Below, one piece after another: positions 46,118-59,500 of a stretch of 64,000 nucleotides of DNA. Numbering within the stretch: position 1 is the stretch's first letter; every line of letters starts with the position of its first letter. Source of the DNA: Lineus longissimus (taxonomy: Eukaryota > Nemertea > Pilidiophora > Heteronemertea > Lineidae). The position numbers were made by a program, and so were the translations under genes. Location: contig NC_088324.1 in the NCBI RefSeq assembly GCF_910592395.1, positions 5,050,953 to 5,114,952 on the forward strand, read 5' to 3'. The notes beneath the pieces were generated by a model. The model saw only the letters and a program-made list of their open reading frames with translations. It was not told the origin of the DNA and did no database searches.

Positions 46118-46432
46118 GTTGGCAGCGACATAGACGTATTGGCCAAGCAGATAGATGCAACAAAGTACACGCAGCCAATCATAATTGGCATTGGACCAAG
46201 AATTAGACCGGTCCAGTACTTCATAGTGGTTGACTTCCAGCCAATTCAAGCGGGGTCAACCATTATAGAAGCATTTGACATGTTATTTAAAGTGCATTAC
46301 GTCTTTGACGTTCATTTCGCGCCCCAACTTGACAACTTCGATGGTCTTTTTCAGACAGTAACCTATGCTGTGGTGGCAACACCAATGAAGCCACAGCTGC
46401 TTTCGGCAGTTAGTGCCATTGGTCTCCAGTAG
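46118..46432 (+). CDS. Unknown gene, conserved last exon
   Basis: Opens with acceptor TTTCATTTTAG in phase 0 and gives 104 residues to TAG at 46430. It reads PIIIGIGPRIRPVQYFIVVD, AGSTIIEAFDMLFKVHYVFD and FAPQLDNFDGLFQTV. This resembles the C-terminal module of a family of uncharacterised animal proteins that have the pattern P-I-(L/I)-G...QFF(V/I)...(L/I)xxAxDxxFKxxYVFDxxYxxQ...FxQ. Function unknown. The upstream part of the gene is seen only as the SAM-like exons. A LINE lies immediately downstream. Confidence 0.6.
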   Translation, partial: VGSDIDVLAKQIDATKYTQPIIIGIGPRIRPVQYFIVVDFQPIQAGSTIIEAFDMLFKVHYVFDVHFAPQLDNFDGLFQTVTYAVVATPMKPQLLSAVSAIGLQ

Positions 46433-46439
46433 ACCCATA

Positions 46440-49400
46440 TCTATCTACAGTTGTGCTCATACGTATTCATACACCTGTTTATTTTACCTTATTCCTATGG
46501 TGAGCTATTTCGGCTTTCACTACATGGCATATCATCTAACAGTGGCTATATCTCGATTTTGCCAAAAGCTTTTCGAAGTATTTCAAATTATCGTGAAAAT
46601 ATCAAAATATCAAATATCATAAAAATCTCTCCCGCTGATCTTCGCTACCAAAGACCGCTAGCAGGATTTTCAAGTGGCATAAATAAGTTGAAAGAGGGGG
46701 TTCAGGAAAATAACTGGTTGAAAAATTGTAACTTTAGGAGAGACAGGAGTAAGGAGGCCAGACAGCATTACAGGGATCTGTTGAAAGAAAAGGAGACTAG
46801 AGAACTGGCGGGTGAGCAGGACCTGGTTATCAGAGGTGATAAGTTAGTCAAGGACCGAAAGCGGCCCTTTCGTGGAGATCCCCAACAGGGGGCTGAAAAC
46901 TAATAACATGTGTAAGTTATTGTGTACGAATGCTGATTCATTGTCAAATAAGATAAGGAGCTTGGAACTAGCTTGTTTCTGTCTCAAACCGGATGTCGTG
47001 TCAGTCACCGAGATTCATCCTAAAAATTGAGTTCAACTTTGTGAAAACGATATCCACTTAGAAGGGTATACGCTGTATGCTAATATGTCTGAACAGGGTA
47101 GCAGGGGGGTTGCAACATATGCAAGGGATGGACTTATATGTGCAAGTTACATTCCAGTGGCGGAGTACAGAGATAGTGTGTGGCTTGACATCACGCTGGA
47201 GGATGGTGGTAAATATTGTATTGGTACTGTTTATAGGAGCCCTAGCAATGACGATCAAATGAATGATAAGTTGATAGCACACCTTGCATCTGTCGGGAAT
47301 GCCACTGGAAATGACCGAGAAATTGTACTCCTTGGAGATTTCAACTGCGCTGAAATTGAGGTGACAATCACGTCAGTTTTAAGGTACTCGAAGTAACTAT
47401 CCAGAATACCTATCAGCAACATGTCTCAAAGGCTACGCATATTAGACATGGTCAAGCCTCGAATGTATTGGATTTGGTACTAACGCGATTTCATCACTCA
47501 CAAATTACCGAGATTGTGCATGGTGACCCTCTTGGTGGGAGCTTCCACTGTGTGCTGAATTTCGAAATCCACTCAAATTGTAAAAATAAGAATTCTGTGA
47601 GCTACAAAGATGCGAGGCCATCTAAACTGCTGTATGATAAGGATCGTTATGACGCAATGAGAGATGAGTCTAGACAAATACCTTGGGACAATATGTTGAA
47701 TGGCAAAGAGTTGAGGAATCCTGGAACCTTATCATGAATGAGATTAAGAGTCTTGAGTCTAGGTATGTACCTAAGCGTGTGGTCGGACCCAATTCTAGGA
47801 AAAACTTTAAGCCATTGTGGGTACATCCTGCAGCACTTAGGAAGGTTAAAGCTAAACATGCAGCGTTCAAGAGATACCTGCAAACAAAAGATGGCGATGA
47901 CTACCATATTTACATTACAGAAAGGAATGAGGCCAGAAGAGAGATAAGAGAGGCGGTGGGGGCGCATGAGAGGCTGCAGGCTCAAAACTTCAAGGAAAAC
48001 CCAAGATCTTTTTGGAAGTATGCCAGGGGTAGAAATAAGCCACGGGGAAGATTAGGTAATCTCAAGGTTGGAGACGAACTGGTGGGAGATAATGCAGCAA
48101 AAGCGAGAATTCTAAACGAGTATTTCGCATCAGTATTCACTGTAGAAGACCTGGGCAACTTACCAGTACCTAATGACGCAGATGGTATCCCACGGATGGA
48201 GAGAATAGCTATAACCGAGGAGGAAGTGAGGAAAACGTTAGCTAGACTTGACCCCAAAAAGGGCCCCGGCCCTGATGATATGCACCTTATGCTATAAAGA
48301 GAACTTTTATAGGAATTATCATACCCCTTAACAATACTCTTCAATAGGTCGTTAGCTGAAGGAGTGATACCCCAAGATTGGAAGAGAGCTCATGTCACCC
48401 CTATTTTTAAGAAAGGAGATAGAACTGTCGCAGGTAATTACCGCCCTGTCAGCCTCACCTCTATTCCCTGTAAAGTTATGGAATCCATTATCAGAGAACG
48501 TATGATGAAACATTTAGTTCCAAATGGCTTGATGGAACCGCATCAGTACGGCTTCATGGAAGAAAGGAGTTGTGAGACCAACCTGGTGGATTGTACAGAG
48601 CTATGGGGGAAAGCAGTTGACGACGGTTTGGGTGTTGATGTGATTGATCTAGACTTCAGAAAGGCCTTTGATACAGTGCCGCATGCTAGACTCTGCCTGA
48701 AATAACAAGACTTGGGTATCAGCGATGACTGTGTAAATTGGATTAGAGCGTTCCTGTCAGGAAGGAAACAGTGTGTGAGGGTAGATGCGTTATCTGCACC
48801 GACTGAAGTCATAAGCGGAGTCCCACAGGGGAGTGTGCTTGGCCCCACCCTTTTCACTTGCTTCATTAATGATATCAAGGAGGGGATTAATAATGATATT
48901 AGACTTTTTGCGGATGATAGCAAACTTTTTAACGTGGTGAAGAATTTGGACGACTGCAGAATTCTGCAAAGAGGTCTGGACACACTAGTAAACTGGTCTA
49001 ACAAGTGGCAACTGAAGTTTAATGAATCGGAATGTGTAGTCATGAGAGTGGGTAGAGGACATCCTGAGTTTAAATATTCTATGAGAACAGATGGCGGAGG
49101 AAGATTGTTTCTGAAGGAAACTAATGAAGAAAAGGATCTGGGAGTTATAATCTCCTGTGACTTAAAACCGACAAAGCACATTAAGTCAATGACTGCATCA
49201 GCAACAAGGGCCCTATTTACATTAAAAAGGAACATGCAGTTTGACATTCGATCAAAGGGGGTTACACTGTACAAAGCACTAATCTGGCCGATTTTTGAGT
49301 ATGGTAATTGTGCATGGGCGCCATTAAATAAGTCGGATATCGAGTTAGTTGAGAAAGTACAAAGGAGAGCAACTAAGATGATTTGTGCTTGATCCGGTCT

Positions 49401-49771
49401 GCAGTTGGAATATCCCGAGAGGTTAAAGGTTTTAGATCTATGGACCCTTACACACAGAAGGACCAGAGGGAGATTGATTCAATGCTTCAAATATTTTCAG
49501 GGCCTCACGACCTATAACAACCTAACTTTGAGACTAGCAGGTGGTAGAACCAGGGGGCATCCGCTTAAAATTGAAAAAAAGCGCTTCAGGACACGCATTG
49601 GCGGGAACCTCTTTTCAAACGCTGTGGTTAACGAATAGAACGATCTACCTGAATTAGTCGTCAGTGCCCCAAGTGTAACAAGTTTTAAAGCAAGATTAGA
49701 CCACCATTGGTCCAATAGGGATGGGCTATTTAATTACAAGGTGTAGATGGTGGGCATCACGGTTACTATTG

Positions 49772-49808
<37 letters not shown>

Positions 49809-49810
49809 TA
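46440..49810 (+). mobile_element. Near full-length CR1-like LINE, broken by many stops
   Basis: In order on +: end of ORF1 (46600-46903, SKEARQHYRDLLKEKETREL); apurinic endonuclease (46915-47400, LLCTNADSLSNKI, RGVATYARDG, CIGTVYRSPS, VLLGDFN); linker; and reverse transcriptase (48300-49392). The RT has GNYRPVSLTSIPCKVMESII, motif A VIDLDFRKAFDTVPH, motif B SGVPQGSVLGPTLF, motif C LFADDSKLF, and the thumb YKALIWPIFEYGNCAW. The C-terminal GRLIQCFKYFQGL and NDLPELVV end near 49746. A (ATT)n tail follows. Stops or frameshifts near 47037, 47395, 47735, 48297, 48705, 49392 and 49638 make it inactive. Confidence 0.88.
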
Positions 49811-49812
49811 TT
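49771..49812. repeat. (ATT)n microsatellite
   Basis: About 13 ATT units, forming the 3' tail of the LINE on its left. Confidence 0.9.
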
Positions 49813-50049
49813 TTTTTTGTGAGAGGAGTCTTCTGGTCTTTGATGACACACTCGCCAACTTGATACAGCCGGACGTTGCTACATAATATGCCTGATGAAT
49901 CTAGTGGACTTAGTTATGTACATAGTGGAAATAGAAAATAATTCTCAAGGATAACCGCATGTCAGCACCCAGTCCATGCGTACTGTTCGTAGTAAGTTTG
50001 TATTCAGATAAGCCCAAAGCCAGTATTGGCTACAGTGGCTTCCAATCCA

Positions 50050-50050
<1 letters not shown>

Positions 50051-50093
<43 letters not shown>
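50051..50093. repeat. (GAT)n microsatellite
   Basis: About 14 GAT/ATG units upstream of the Myb/SANT-like gene. Confidence 0.92.
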
Positions 50094-50300
50094 AAATAAG
50101 ATTTATTTATACCTCCATGGCCTCATGTACAACATTGTCATAGCCTGTCAGGATGAATGAAGGTGGATGGCCAGGCGTTCATACGCAATACAGTTTAGGG
50201 GCAAAATTTTCTGACGAGTCATAAGATCTAGCTTCCAGCTCCTCCTGCTCATGCTGTGTCAATACTGTCATGTTTTGAAATGTTTTTTTTTTCATTTCAG

Positions 50301-50560
50301 ATGGCTCAGGCTGAAACTCCACAACAACGGAAACTCTTCATGTTTAACATGAAGAAAGATATCATAATGCTGAAGGAAATAGTAGCAATAAACCCATTTG
50401 ACCCAGATGGCGGAAGCTGGAGGGAAGTCCTCGTACACTATAACAATGCTCTGAAGCAGTATGGTCTGTTATCCAGCTGTCCCTCGGAGCGGACCCTCAC
50501 TGATCGTGTTACCATGCTCATCAACAAGTTCAACCGAGATGAACTCACTTCTTTGAGAGC
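50301..50560 (+). CDS. Myb/SANT-like gene, exon 1 (coding)
   Basis: 260 bp from ATG, phase 0 to 2, donor GAGAGC|GTAAGT. It contains the conserved VAINPFDPDGGSWREV and CPSERTLTDRVTMLINKF segments. Confidence 0.75.
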
Positions 50561-53500
50561 GTAAGTAGAGTGCAGTAATGTCAGTGTCAGTGTACCTGTA
50601 TACAATATTAAACTGTTAAATAGTGACGAGCAATTTTTGACAGTGAACCTTAAAGCATACTCCAAGTTTGATATTATAAATGACAAATGCATTTAGCATG
50701 TACATTTATTTAATGTACACTAGTTTGTCTACCGAGCTTTTTTCCAACTTTTAAGCCTTTCACTGATTTCTCTAATTGGGCTTATTTTACTGTGATTTCA
50801 AAATAGCGTTCATGCCAAACATCAGTTTTTTTGCATCAAAACTCTGGTCTTATGGTGCCATGTCTGTCACTTCAGTATCTTCCATTCATACAGGTCGGGG
50901 ACCGCTGAAGAAGTAAATGAAAGAGGAGAGTTGATTCGGGAGGTAAAGGCACTCAAGCAGGAGGCAGAGGAGTTGGTCACGAAGAAAAAAGAAGACAAGA
51001 AGCGAAAGGGTAAAGAAGAGGAGGAAACTGCAAAGGAAATCCGGAAAAGGGCCATGGAGGGTTTGGCTGAGGAAGGCAAGTTTCACTAGAATTATTTTCG
51101 ACACCAAGCTTGACCCATGGGTAAACATTCATGAATTGATCTGCTCAAAATTAGTATAAATGAGAATATCGGAATGTGTGAATTTTAACCTTTCAAATTT
51201 CAAGATGCTGTCATCAATTTGGTCCCCTCATTGCAATGAAGGGAAAGAGAAAAGATTGGCCGGGTCCCGCAGTGGATCTAACGGGCATCATTTTATGGAA
51301 GTGATTTATGAATGTACAGAATTTCAAGTTGAGTCAAAGATGGCTACTGGAATTTCTTATCACTCCTGCAGAAAATGTGCAGGTCAAGTCATGTGTGTGA
51401 CTGCCGTCGGTTAGAATTTAGTCAGTAATGCATGTTTTAGTGCGTTTTTGCAGTTTGCGCTCTATTTTGCGCTCTTTTGGTGTTTGGCGGGTAATTTGAA
51501 TTTGGCGCCTCCATTTTCGTGCTCCTTTTTGGCTAGTGCGTCATTCCGGTTCCGCCCAGCCTCGCTTTGAACCCAAACATTTCGGTCATTACGACCTGTT
51601 TAGAATTTGTGCCAGTAAAGGGTACTTTTTCGGGAACCCTAGTTAGACCCGATGCCGGAACAAAGGTAATTAACTAAAATAACATGTATAGAAACCCTAC
51701 AGTACAAGCCCAGTTCATGACAGAGCCGGTAAAGGCCAGTTTTTGATGTGTTTAATTCGTAGAAACCCACGCTTGTTTGCTCCCGCTATAGTTCCATAGT
51801 TTAACACCAGGTGACGCCCTGGTGCATGTCCTTAGAATGCACTGAAATGTTTATAGAATGCTGAGATGCATATTTTTAGTAAGGATTTGGGCAGGTAAAT
51901 GCCATTTAATACATGATTCTATGTTAAAGATTCAGTGTTATGTTCAGATAGAATGCTGGAGTAAATCTGCAAAGTTGATACTGTATGGTTGTGCAAGAAA
52001 CGTCATGAATGCGTATGTCTTGTCTGTCCTCCTGGATGTGACAAATTTTTATGGTTGTTCCTCTTCTACTCATCCTTTTTTCTTACAGTCACTGGTTCTT
52101 CCTTTCTTGTCCCCTGTTTATTATGTGAGCAAGTCTTTATGTATGTTCATTCGTTTTGTCTTTGTAGAGTTACGTGATCTGTGGGATCCATTGTAATAAA
52201 AGAAGTCATGGAAAACAGTACTTCACTTCGTCCTTGACATATTAGTTAGATTCGATCAAAGCCGCCACAGTAAATCTTTACCCGGTGAAGAAAGATGTCA
52301 AGTTACGATTCCGACGAAGCTACGACAAGCCAGCTGGAAGGCATCTCGGCCCTGTTGAAGGCAGCAACAATGAATGATGAACTGACTTTGCTAGAGTTAG
52401 ACAATCGCCGTCTGAAAGCTGAGCTTGCTCAGGCCCGTAGCAGTGTTGATAAACGGCCAGAAACTCGTGTAAATTCTAGTGCTGTGTCGATTTGTGCCTC
52501 AGCCCAGCCAAATAACGAACTGGTCACTGCCATTGGCATGTTGGCTGATGTACTTAGCAGAAAAGAAGACAAACTTCCTCGCAAGGAACCAGCCGTCTTT
52601 GCTGGCAGCGGCTTTAAGTTTCCTGAGTGGTGGCAGTCATTCAAGGTCCTCGTGGAGGACAGGTACGATTCGCCAAGCGACCGATGCTACTACTTAGGAA
52701 AATACACGAACGAGACTGTAAGGCGCTCAATCCAGGGACTCCTTGCTGTGGGAGATGAAAAAAGTTACAAAGAAGCCAAAGCGATTCTACATGACCGGTA
52801 TGGTAACAAGGTCCATTTGGCTAGGGCATTCAGGGACAAAATAGAACGTTGGCCCGTGATCAAACATGGGGATGGACCGGCACTCCGAGATCTGTCTGAC
52901 TTTTTACGTCAATGTGAAACATCCATGGGAACCCTGAGTCAACTCAGGGTTCTCGATGATCCCATAGAGCAGGAAAGTATTGTGCACAAGCTACCCCGAT
53001 CCCTACAGGACAAATGGTGCACGAAGGTGGACCATTTCCTGTATGAGGACAGTAAAACGGACCTAGAAAATCCACCATTTAAACTCTTGTGTGGGTTCAT
53101 ACAGAAGCAAGCCAGGATATCTTGCAGTCCACTTTACAGCAAAGCAGACACTAGTAACCAGAAAAGTAAGACGTCGTCCTTCTCTACAGGTGCAGACAAG
53201 AAAATTGCCGTTCCTGCAAAACAATCTTTCGCAACAGGCATCGGTGCTGCCTCGCCAGGCGCCAGGGCTGAGCAGCCAAAAGGGTGGTCAAACCCAGTTG
53301 CTAAGTGTCTCAAGTGCGGTGAATCCCACTACCTAGATACGTGCCCTTCCTTCAAGGACCTGTCGCTAACTGACAGGGTAGCCTTTGTGAAGGCCAATAG
53401 CCTATGCCTTGGCTGCTTCCGTAAGGGGCATATGAAACGGGATTGCAGGAAGAAGAAAACGTGCCAAGTGTGTAAGGCCCAGCATCCAACGTTGTTGCAT

Positions 53501-56500
53501 GACTATAACCGAGCTTCAAGCCAGACGACGCCGCAGCAGACCCCAGCAGCAGAACCTACAGGTCCGGCAAGAACATTTTGCCATTCTTCAGACAGTGTAA
53601 TGTCAGCGGTTTTCAAAGTGCCCTCATTGTCCCAGTTCACTTGAGCTGTGACAATGGAAATTCTGTAATTGTGTATGCTCTGTTGGATGACCAAAGTGAT
53701 GCTTGTTACATAACTGATGATACGGTCAAAAGGTTAGATGAACAGGGTACACCCGTAGAGTTCAAATTAAGCACTATGCTTGGGGAAGAAAGGGTTTTTT
53801 GTCAAAAGGTTGTAGGTTTGCAGGTGCAGGGTTTTGGCCAGGAAGGCACAATGGTCCCCTTGCCCAGTGTTTACTCTAGGCAGGTCATTCTTGCCACTAG
53901 GGATCAAATCCCTAACCATACCCAAATACGAAATTGGCAACACTTGGCTGGGGTGGCGGATCAGCTGGCACCCATATCATCCGATGCAGACATCGGGCTA
54001 TTGATAGGTATGAATTGCACCGCCGCTATTAGGCCGCTAGAAATAGTTCCCGGCCCTGATCCAAATGACCCATATGGTGTAAAGACCGCGCTGGGTTGGG
54101 GAGTCGTTGGTACCGTTGGGAAAACCGCCAGTCATTTCACATTTAGGACCTCGGCTAGGGAGGTGAGTCCGTCTGTAGTGGGTTCAATGTTGGATCGCGA
54201 ATTCATTGAATATGGTGGCTCTCTTCAGGACAACGATAAGATGTCGATTGAGGATAGAAAGTTCATGGATATCCTAAAGAAAGGCATTCATGTGAGAGAG
54301 GATGGGCATTTCGAGATGCCGCTGCCGTGGAAGGACAATTCAAAAATGCCCAACAACAGGACCCAAGCTGCCAAACGGTTAGCCCAGCTCCGAGCTCGTC
54401 TGTTGAAAAACCCCAAGTTACGAGAGGACTACCTCAAATCGATGGATGACATGCTGCATAAAGGCTACGCAGAAAGGGTGCCGAAAGATGAATTGAACCT
54501 CAGTGACGCTACAGTATGGTATATACCACATCATGGGGTATACCACCCAGTCAAGCGCGATAAATGCTGTGTAGTGTTTGATGCCAGCGTAGAATTCGAG
54601 GGTACATCGTTGAATAAGCGCCTCCTGCAGGGTCCTGATCTCACCAATAACCTTACCGGTGTTCTCATTCGATTCCGTAGGGAAAGATACGCGTTTGCTT
54701 GCGACTTGGAAGCCATGTTTATGCAATGTGGTGTAGACGCGCGTGATAAAAATTATCTTCGATTCCTATGGTGGGAGGGGGGTGACTTGATGTCCGAGCC
54801 TGTAGAGTACCGAATGCGCGTTTCCATATTTGGGGCAACCTCATCCCCAGGGATGGCAAATTTCGCACTGAAGTCAGTGGCCGATGAATTTGAGAGCAAA
54901 TATGGTAAAGAGGCAGCCGACTTCGTTAGAAAACAATATTATATGGATGATGAGCTAGATAGTGAAAGCACTACCAAACAGGCAATAAACATTGCACACT
55001 CAAGTGCAGATTTGGTGAGTGAATGCGGTTTCAGGGAACACAAATTTGTCGCTAAGGATAGGGAGATTCTCAAGTCAATGCCGCAATCAGAAATTGGGAA
55101 AAACCTCCAAAAATTGAACTTACAATCAGAAAGTGAAAGTCTACCCATAGAACGTACCTTGGGACTGGAGTGGCATGTCGAGAGTGATGACTTCGGGTTT
55201 ACTATCAATTTGAAAGATAAACCTGTCACCCGTCGGGGCATCCTCTCGACTGTGGCCTCAGTCTATGACCCCCTGGGTCTGGTATCTCTGGTGATACTGC
55301 AAGTAAAGCCATCTTAAAGGAGCTGTGCAGCTAGAAGTTGAACTGGGATGCTGATGTACCAGAGGATGTCAGGATGCGATGGGAACGTTGGAGAACGGAT
55401 TTGATGTCCTTGTCTCAACTCAAGATACCACAGTGTTACAAGACCAGTGAATTGGGCCATGACACCTCAGTGGAGTTGCAGAGTTTCTTAGACGCGAGTG
55501 AATCTGGGTATGGTCAGTGTTTCTACTTGAAGTATACTGATGAAAGTGGTAGAATCGAAACCTCGCTGGTAATGGCCAAGTCCCGGGTGACCCCGCAAAA
55601 GGTTGTCACTATTCCCAGGCTAGAGTTAGTTGCCGCCCTCACGTCAGCTAAGATCGCCGCCTTCACCGAAAATCAACTTCAGATGGAGATTCTGGCCAAG
55701 GTTTTCTACACAGATAGCCAAGTGGTGCTCGGGTACATTTCGAACGAGGCGAAAAGATTCCACATCTTTGTCAGCAATCGCGTTCAGCAGATTCGAGACC
55801 TGACAGAAGTTAAGACTTGGAGACACGTGGTCACAGATGCTAATCCAGCGGACCTAGCCTCACGAGGGATGAGCGCCACAGATCTACTCGCCAGCAGCCT
55901 GTGGTGGAAAGGCCCAGAGTTTATACGGGAGACGACCAACCTGCCTGCACCAGACATTGAAGCAGCCCAGCAGTTGTCCGAGGACGACCCTGAAGTAAAG
56001 AGAACTGCGGTCACCTTAGCAACGCGTGCTATTCCACAGCCCTATCCAAGCCTGTACGAGAGATTCGGATATTTCTCAAGCTGGTTTCGACTCAAGCATG
56101 CCACTGCTTTGTGTTTACGATACGTGACGATTCTCCAGGAATGTGTCAGAAAGAAAAGAGCTGGAGATGGCACTAACCTCAACCCTGGGCCACGAGGAAG
56201 CCATAAGTCGGTTAGCCTTGAAGAGATGATGGCCAAACTCCTGGCTGTATTCCTTCTCTTGGGCGACTCTGACAATCAACTCTTCTGCAGCCTTCTGAAG
56301 CAACAAAAACATGTAGGAAAAGGGAGCAGTTTGTTCACGCTGGATCCTTTTCTTGACAACAAAGGAATTTTGAGGGTTGGGGGGCGAATCAAACGCGCGA
56401 ACCTACCGCCATCGGTAACGCAGCCCATATTGCTTCCACGGAAATGTCATATCACTGACTTAGTCATAGATCAATATCACAAAATGGAGGGAAATACTGG

Positions 56501-59500
56501 GCGCAGCATCACACTAAATAGCACTAGGCAGGCTGGATATTGGATTGTGGGGGGCTGCGCTGCCGTGACACACTTTCTCTTGTCTTGTGTTACTTGTCTC
56601 AGGTTGGGTGGTACACCCTGTAAAGAAAAGATGGCCGACTTGCCAATAGATCGACTGGAGCAAGTTGCTCCCTTCACATACTCCGCGGTGGATTACTTTG
56701 TACACTTCTTAATCAAAGAAAAGAGATCTGAGTTGAAGCGCTGGGGGGTGTTATTCACTTGTCTGTCTTCGCGTGCCGTACACCTTGAAGTAGCAAACAG
56801 CTTAGACACCGATTCCTTCCTGAACGCATATCGCCGCTTCGTGTGCTGCAGAGGCTTAGTTCGGACTCTACGAAGTGACCTAGGGAGCAATTTCTTTGGG
56901 GGAAAAAATGTCCTAGAAAAGGCGCTCGCAGAAATGGATGACAAGGAAATTTCCACTGAACTACTCAAGGATGGTTGTGACTGGATAAACTTCAAAATGA
57001 ACCCACCTCACGCCAGTCATTTTGGAGGAGCCTGGGAAAGAATGATCGGAAGTGCTAGAAATGTTCTCAACGCTCTCCTCATGCAGCATGGCAGCCAGTT
57101 GGACGATGAGCTCCTGAGGACCCTGATGAAGGAGGTGGAGTACATTCTCAATAGTCGCCCTCTCACGTTCATCGATACCAAGTCGCCAGATGCGCTGCAG
57201 CCATTGACACCCAACCAGATATTCACCCTGAAGACGAAAACGGTCAAACTTCTCCCTGGGAAGTTCGTGAAAGAGGATTTATTCTGCCGTAGAAGATGGC
57301 GACGGGTACAATACCTAGCCAACCAATTCTGGTCACGGTGGAGAGACGAAGTCTTGCCCACTCTTCAGGAGAGAAAAAAATGGACCAAGGAACAGCCAAA
57401 CGTTGAGCCAGATGATATCGTCCTTCTCATGGACGAATCCCTGCCAAGGTGTCAATCGCCTCGCGCCCGCGTGTTAGAAGCTCCCAAGAGCGAAGACGGT
57501 TTGGTTAGGAAGTTAAAATTGAGGGTTGGCAAAGGTCTTCTAGAAAGACCAATCCACAAAGTCGTTCTGTTAGCAAAAATGCCAAAGGGCAATGAATAAG
57601 CCTGTTATCAGAGACAATGAATATCTAGGCTTGCATAGCAGAGACGTTATAGATTTGATTGATATTTCAGGTTTTGGTGCCAGTTGGTCCTCTGCCTCAG
57701 TTGAGTCAATGCCATTCAGGTTTTAAAGGTTCATAAACTGTTGCATTTTGTGTTTTGGTGATTTCTCACTCTGCCTACTCCTGTAGTCTTTTCAAAGCCG
57801 GCTCCAGGGGTGTGTGGGTTGAGGCTCATCTAGTTGCTCACAGAATCGTTTGAGCCTCTTGATGAGGGTATCGCCTCCATACATTGTATTTCTTTGCCAC
57901 AAGTTTTGGCATAAAGGTTTTCTTTGGTACTGAGTCTGTCTCAAATTATGGAGAGCCATAAAATGATACCAAGAAAAAAAAAAAATGTTAACTTAGATTC
58001 TGGAGATGAAAGCAGCTAAGGCCAGGTTTCGGCCTCTTTTCACATGTTGCATTGGTTCTGAATCTAATATTTGTAAAGAAAGTAATTGGAGAAGTTTGTG
58101 CAAAAGAAAATCAGTTATTGTTTAAACTGAGAGTCTTTAAGGGTCAGGTGTAGTAGTTGAAATTAAGAGCCTTAAGGGGCAAGTACAGTTTTGATTTCAA
58201 AAGCTTTAAGGGTCAAGTGAAGTGGAAGTTGAAGTCCATTTGTATTTGAAATTTTGAGTATTTGTTTAGTTTCAGAGTTTTAGAGTTGGTAAATTGGCAC
58301 AAGCAATTTAGGAGAGCCATGTGACTGCCGTCGGTTAGAATTTAGTCAGTAATGCATGTTTTAGTGTGTTTTTGCAGTTTGCGCTCTATTTTGCGCTCTT
58401 TTCGTGTTTGGCGGGTAATTTGATTTGGCGCCTCCATTTTCGTGCTCCTTTTTGGCTATTGCGTCATTCCGGTTCCGCCCAGCCTCACTTTGAACCCAAA
58501 CATTTCGGTCATTACGACCTGTTTAGAATTTGTGCCAGTAAAGGGTACTTTTTCGGGAACCCTAGTTAGACCCGATGCCGGAACAAAGGTAATTAACTAA
58601 AATAACATGTATAGAAACCCTACAGTACAAGCCCAGTTCATGACAGAGCCGGTAAAGGCCAGTTTTTGATGTGTTTAATTCGTAGAAACCCACGCTTGTT
58701 TGCTCCCGCTATAGTTCCATAGTTTAACACCAGGTGACGCCCTGGTGCATGTCCTTAGAATGCACTGAAATGTTTATAGAATGCTGAGATGCATATTTTT
58801 AGTAAGGATCTAGGCAGGTAAATGCCATTTAATACATGATTCTATGTTAAAGATTCGGTGTAATGTTCAGATAGAATGCTGGAGTAAATCTGCAAAGTTG
58901 ATACTGTATGGTTGTGCAAGAAACGTCATGAATGTGTATGTCTTGTCTGTCCTCCTGGATGTGACAAATTTTTATGGTTGTTCCTCTTCTACTCATCCTT
59001 TTTTCTCACAGTCACTGGTTCTTCCTTTCTTGTCCCCTGTTTATTATGTGAGCAAGTCTTTATGTATGTTCATTCGTTTTGTCTTTGTAGATTTACGTGA
59101 TCTGTGGGATCCATTGTAATAAAAGAAGTCATGGAAAACAGTACTTCACTTCGTCCTTGACATATTAGTTAGATTCGATCAAAGCCGCCACAATGTGAGC
59201 GGGAATGATCACTCCTGTTTTGCTTGGTTTATTTCTTCCTTGTTATCATGGCAAAAAATGACAAGTGTTCAAATATATTGGCTCACCCAAGCTACATAGC
59301 TCCTAGAATTTTCTTGTTCCAGCATGACTAATGATTGTCGGATGGATTTGGGTGATATTTTTCATGAATTTGTTATGTATTTTCAGGTAAAGATAAAGAG
59401 GCCACACCCTCGAAACAAAGGAAGACAACAACTGAGTCTTCACTAATGGACTATCTTTGAGAAAAAAGTGAAAGAGAAGCCAAACTGAAGGAGATTGAAC

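Larger units (their letters stand above)
51396..59192 (+). mobile_element. Complete BEL/Pao LTR retrotransposon, ATGTG target duplication
   Basis: 7,797 bp, bounded by two LTRs that start TGTGACTGCC and end GCCGCCACA. ATGTG is duplicated at 51391-51395 and 59193-59197. The order is LTR - gag - protease - reverse transcriptase - RNase H - integrase - LTR, as in BEL/Pao. Roughly a dozen differences between the LTRs were counted by eye (about 1.5%), so insertion is recent. It lies in sense orientation in intron 2 of the Myb/SANT-like gene. Two frame breaks and one stop in pol make it non-autonomous as it stands. Confidence 0.95.

Noticed and set aside
51858-52196. 112-codon open frame in the BEL/Pao LTR, again at 58844-59119
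   Set aside because: Shared only because the LTRs are duplicates; not conserved in length and no family likeness.
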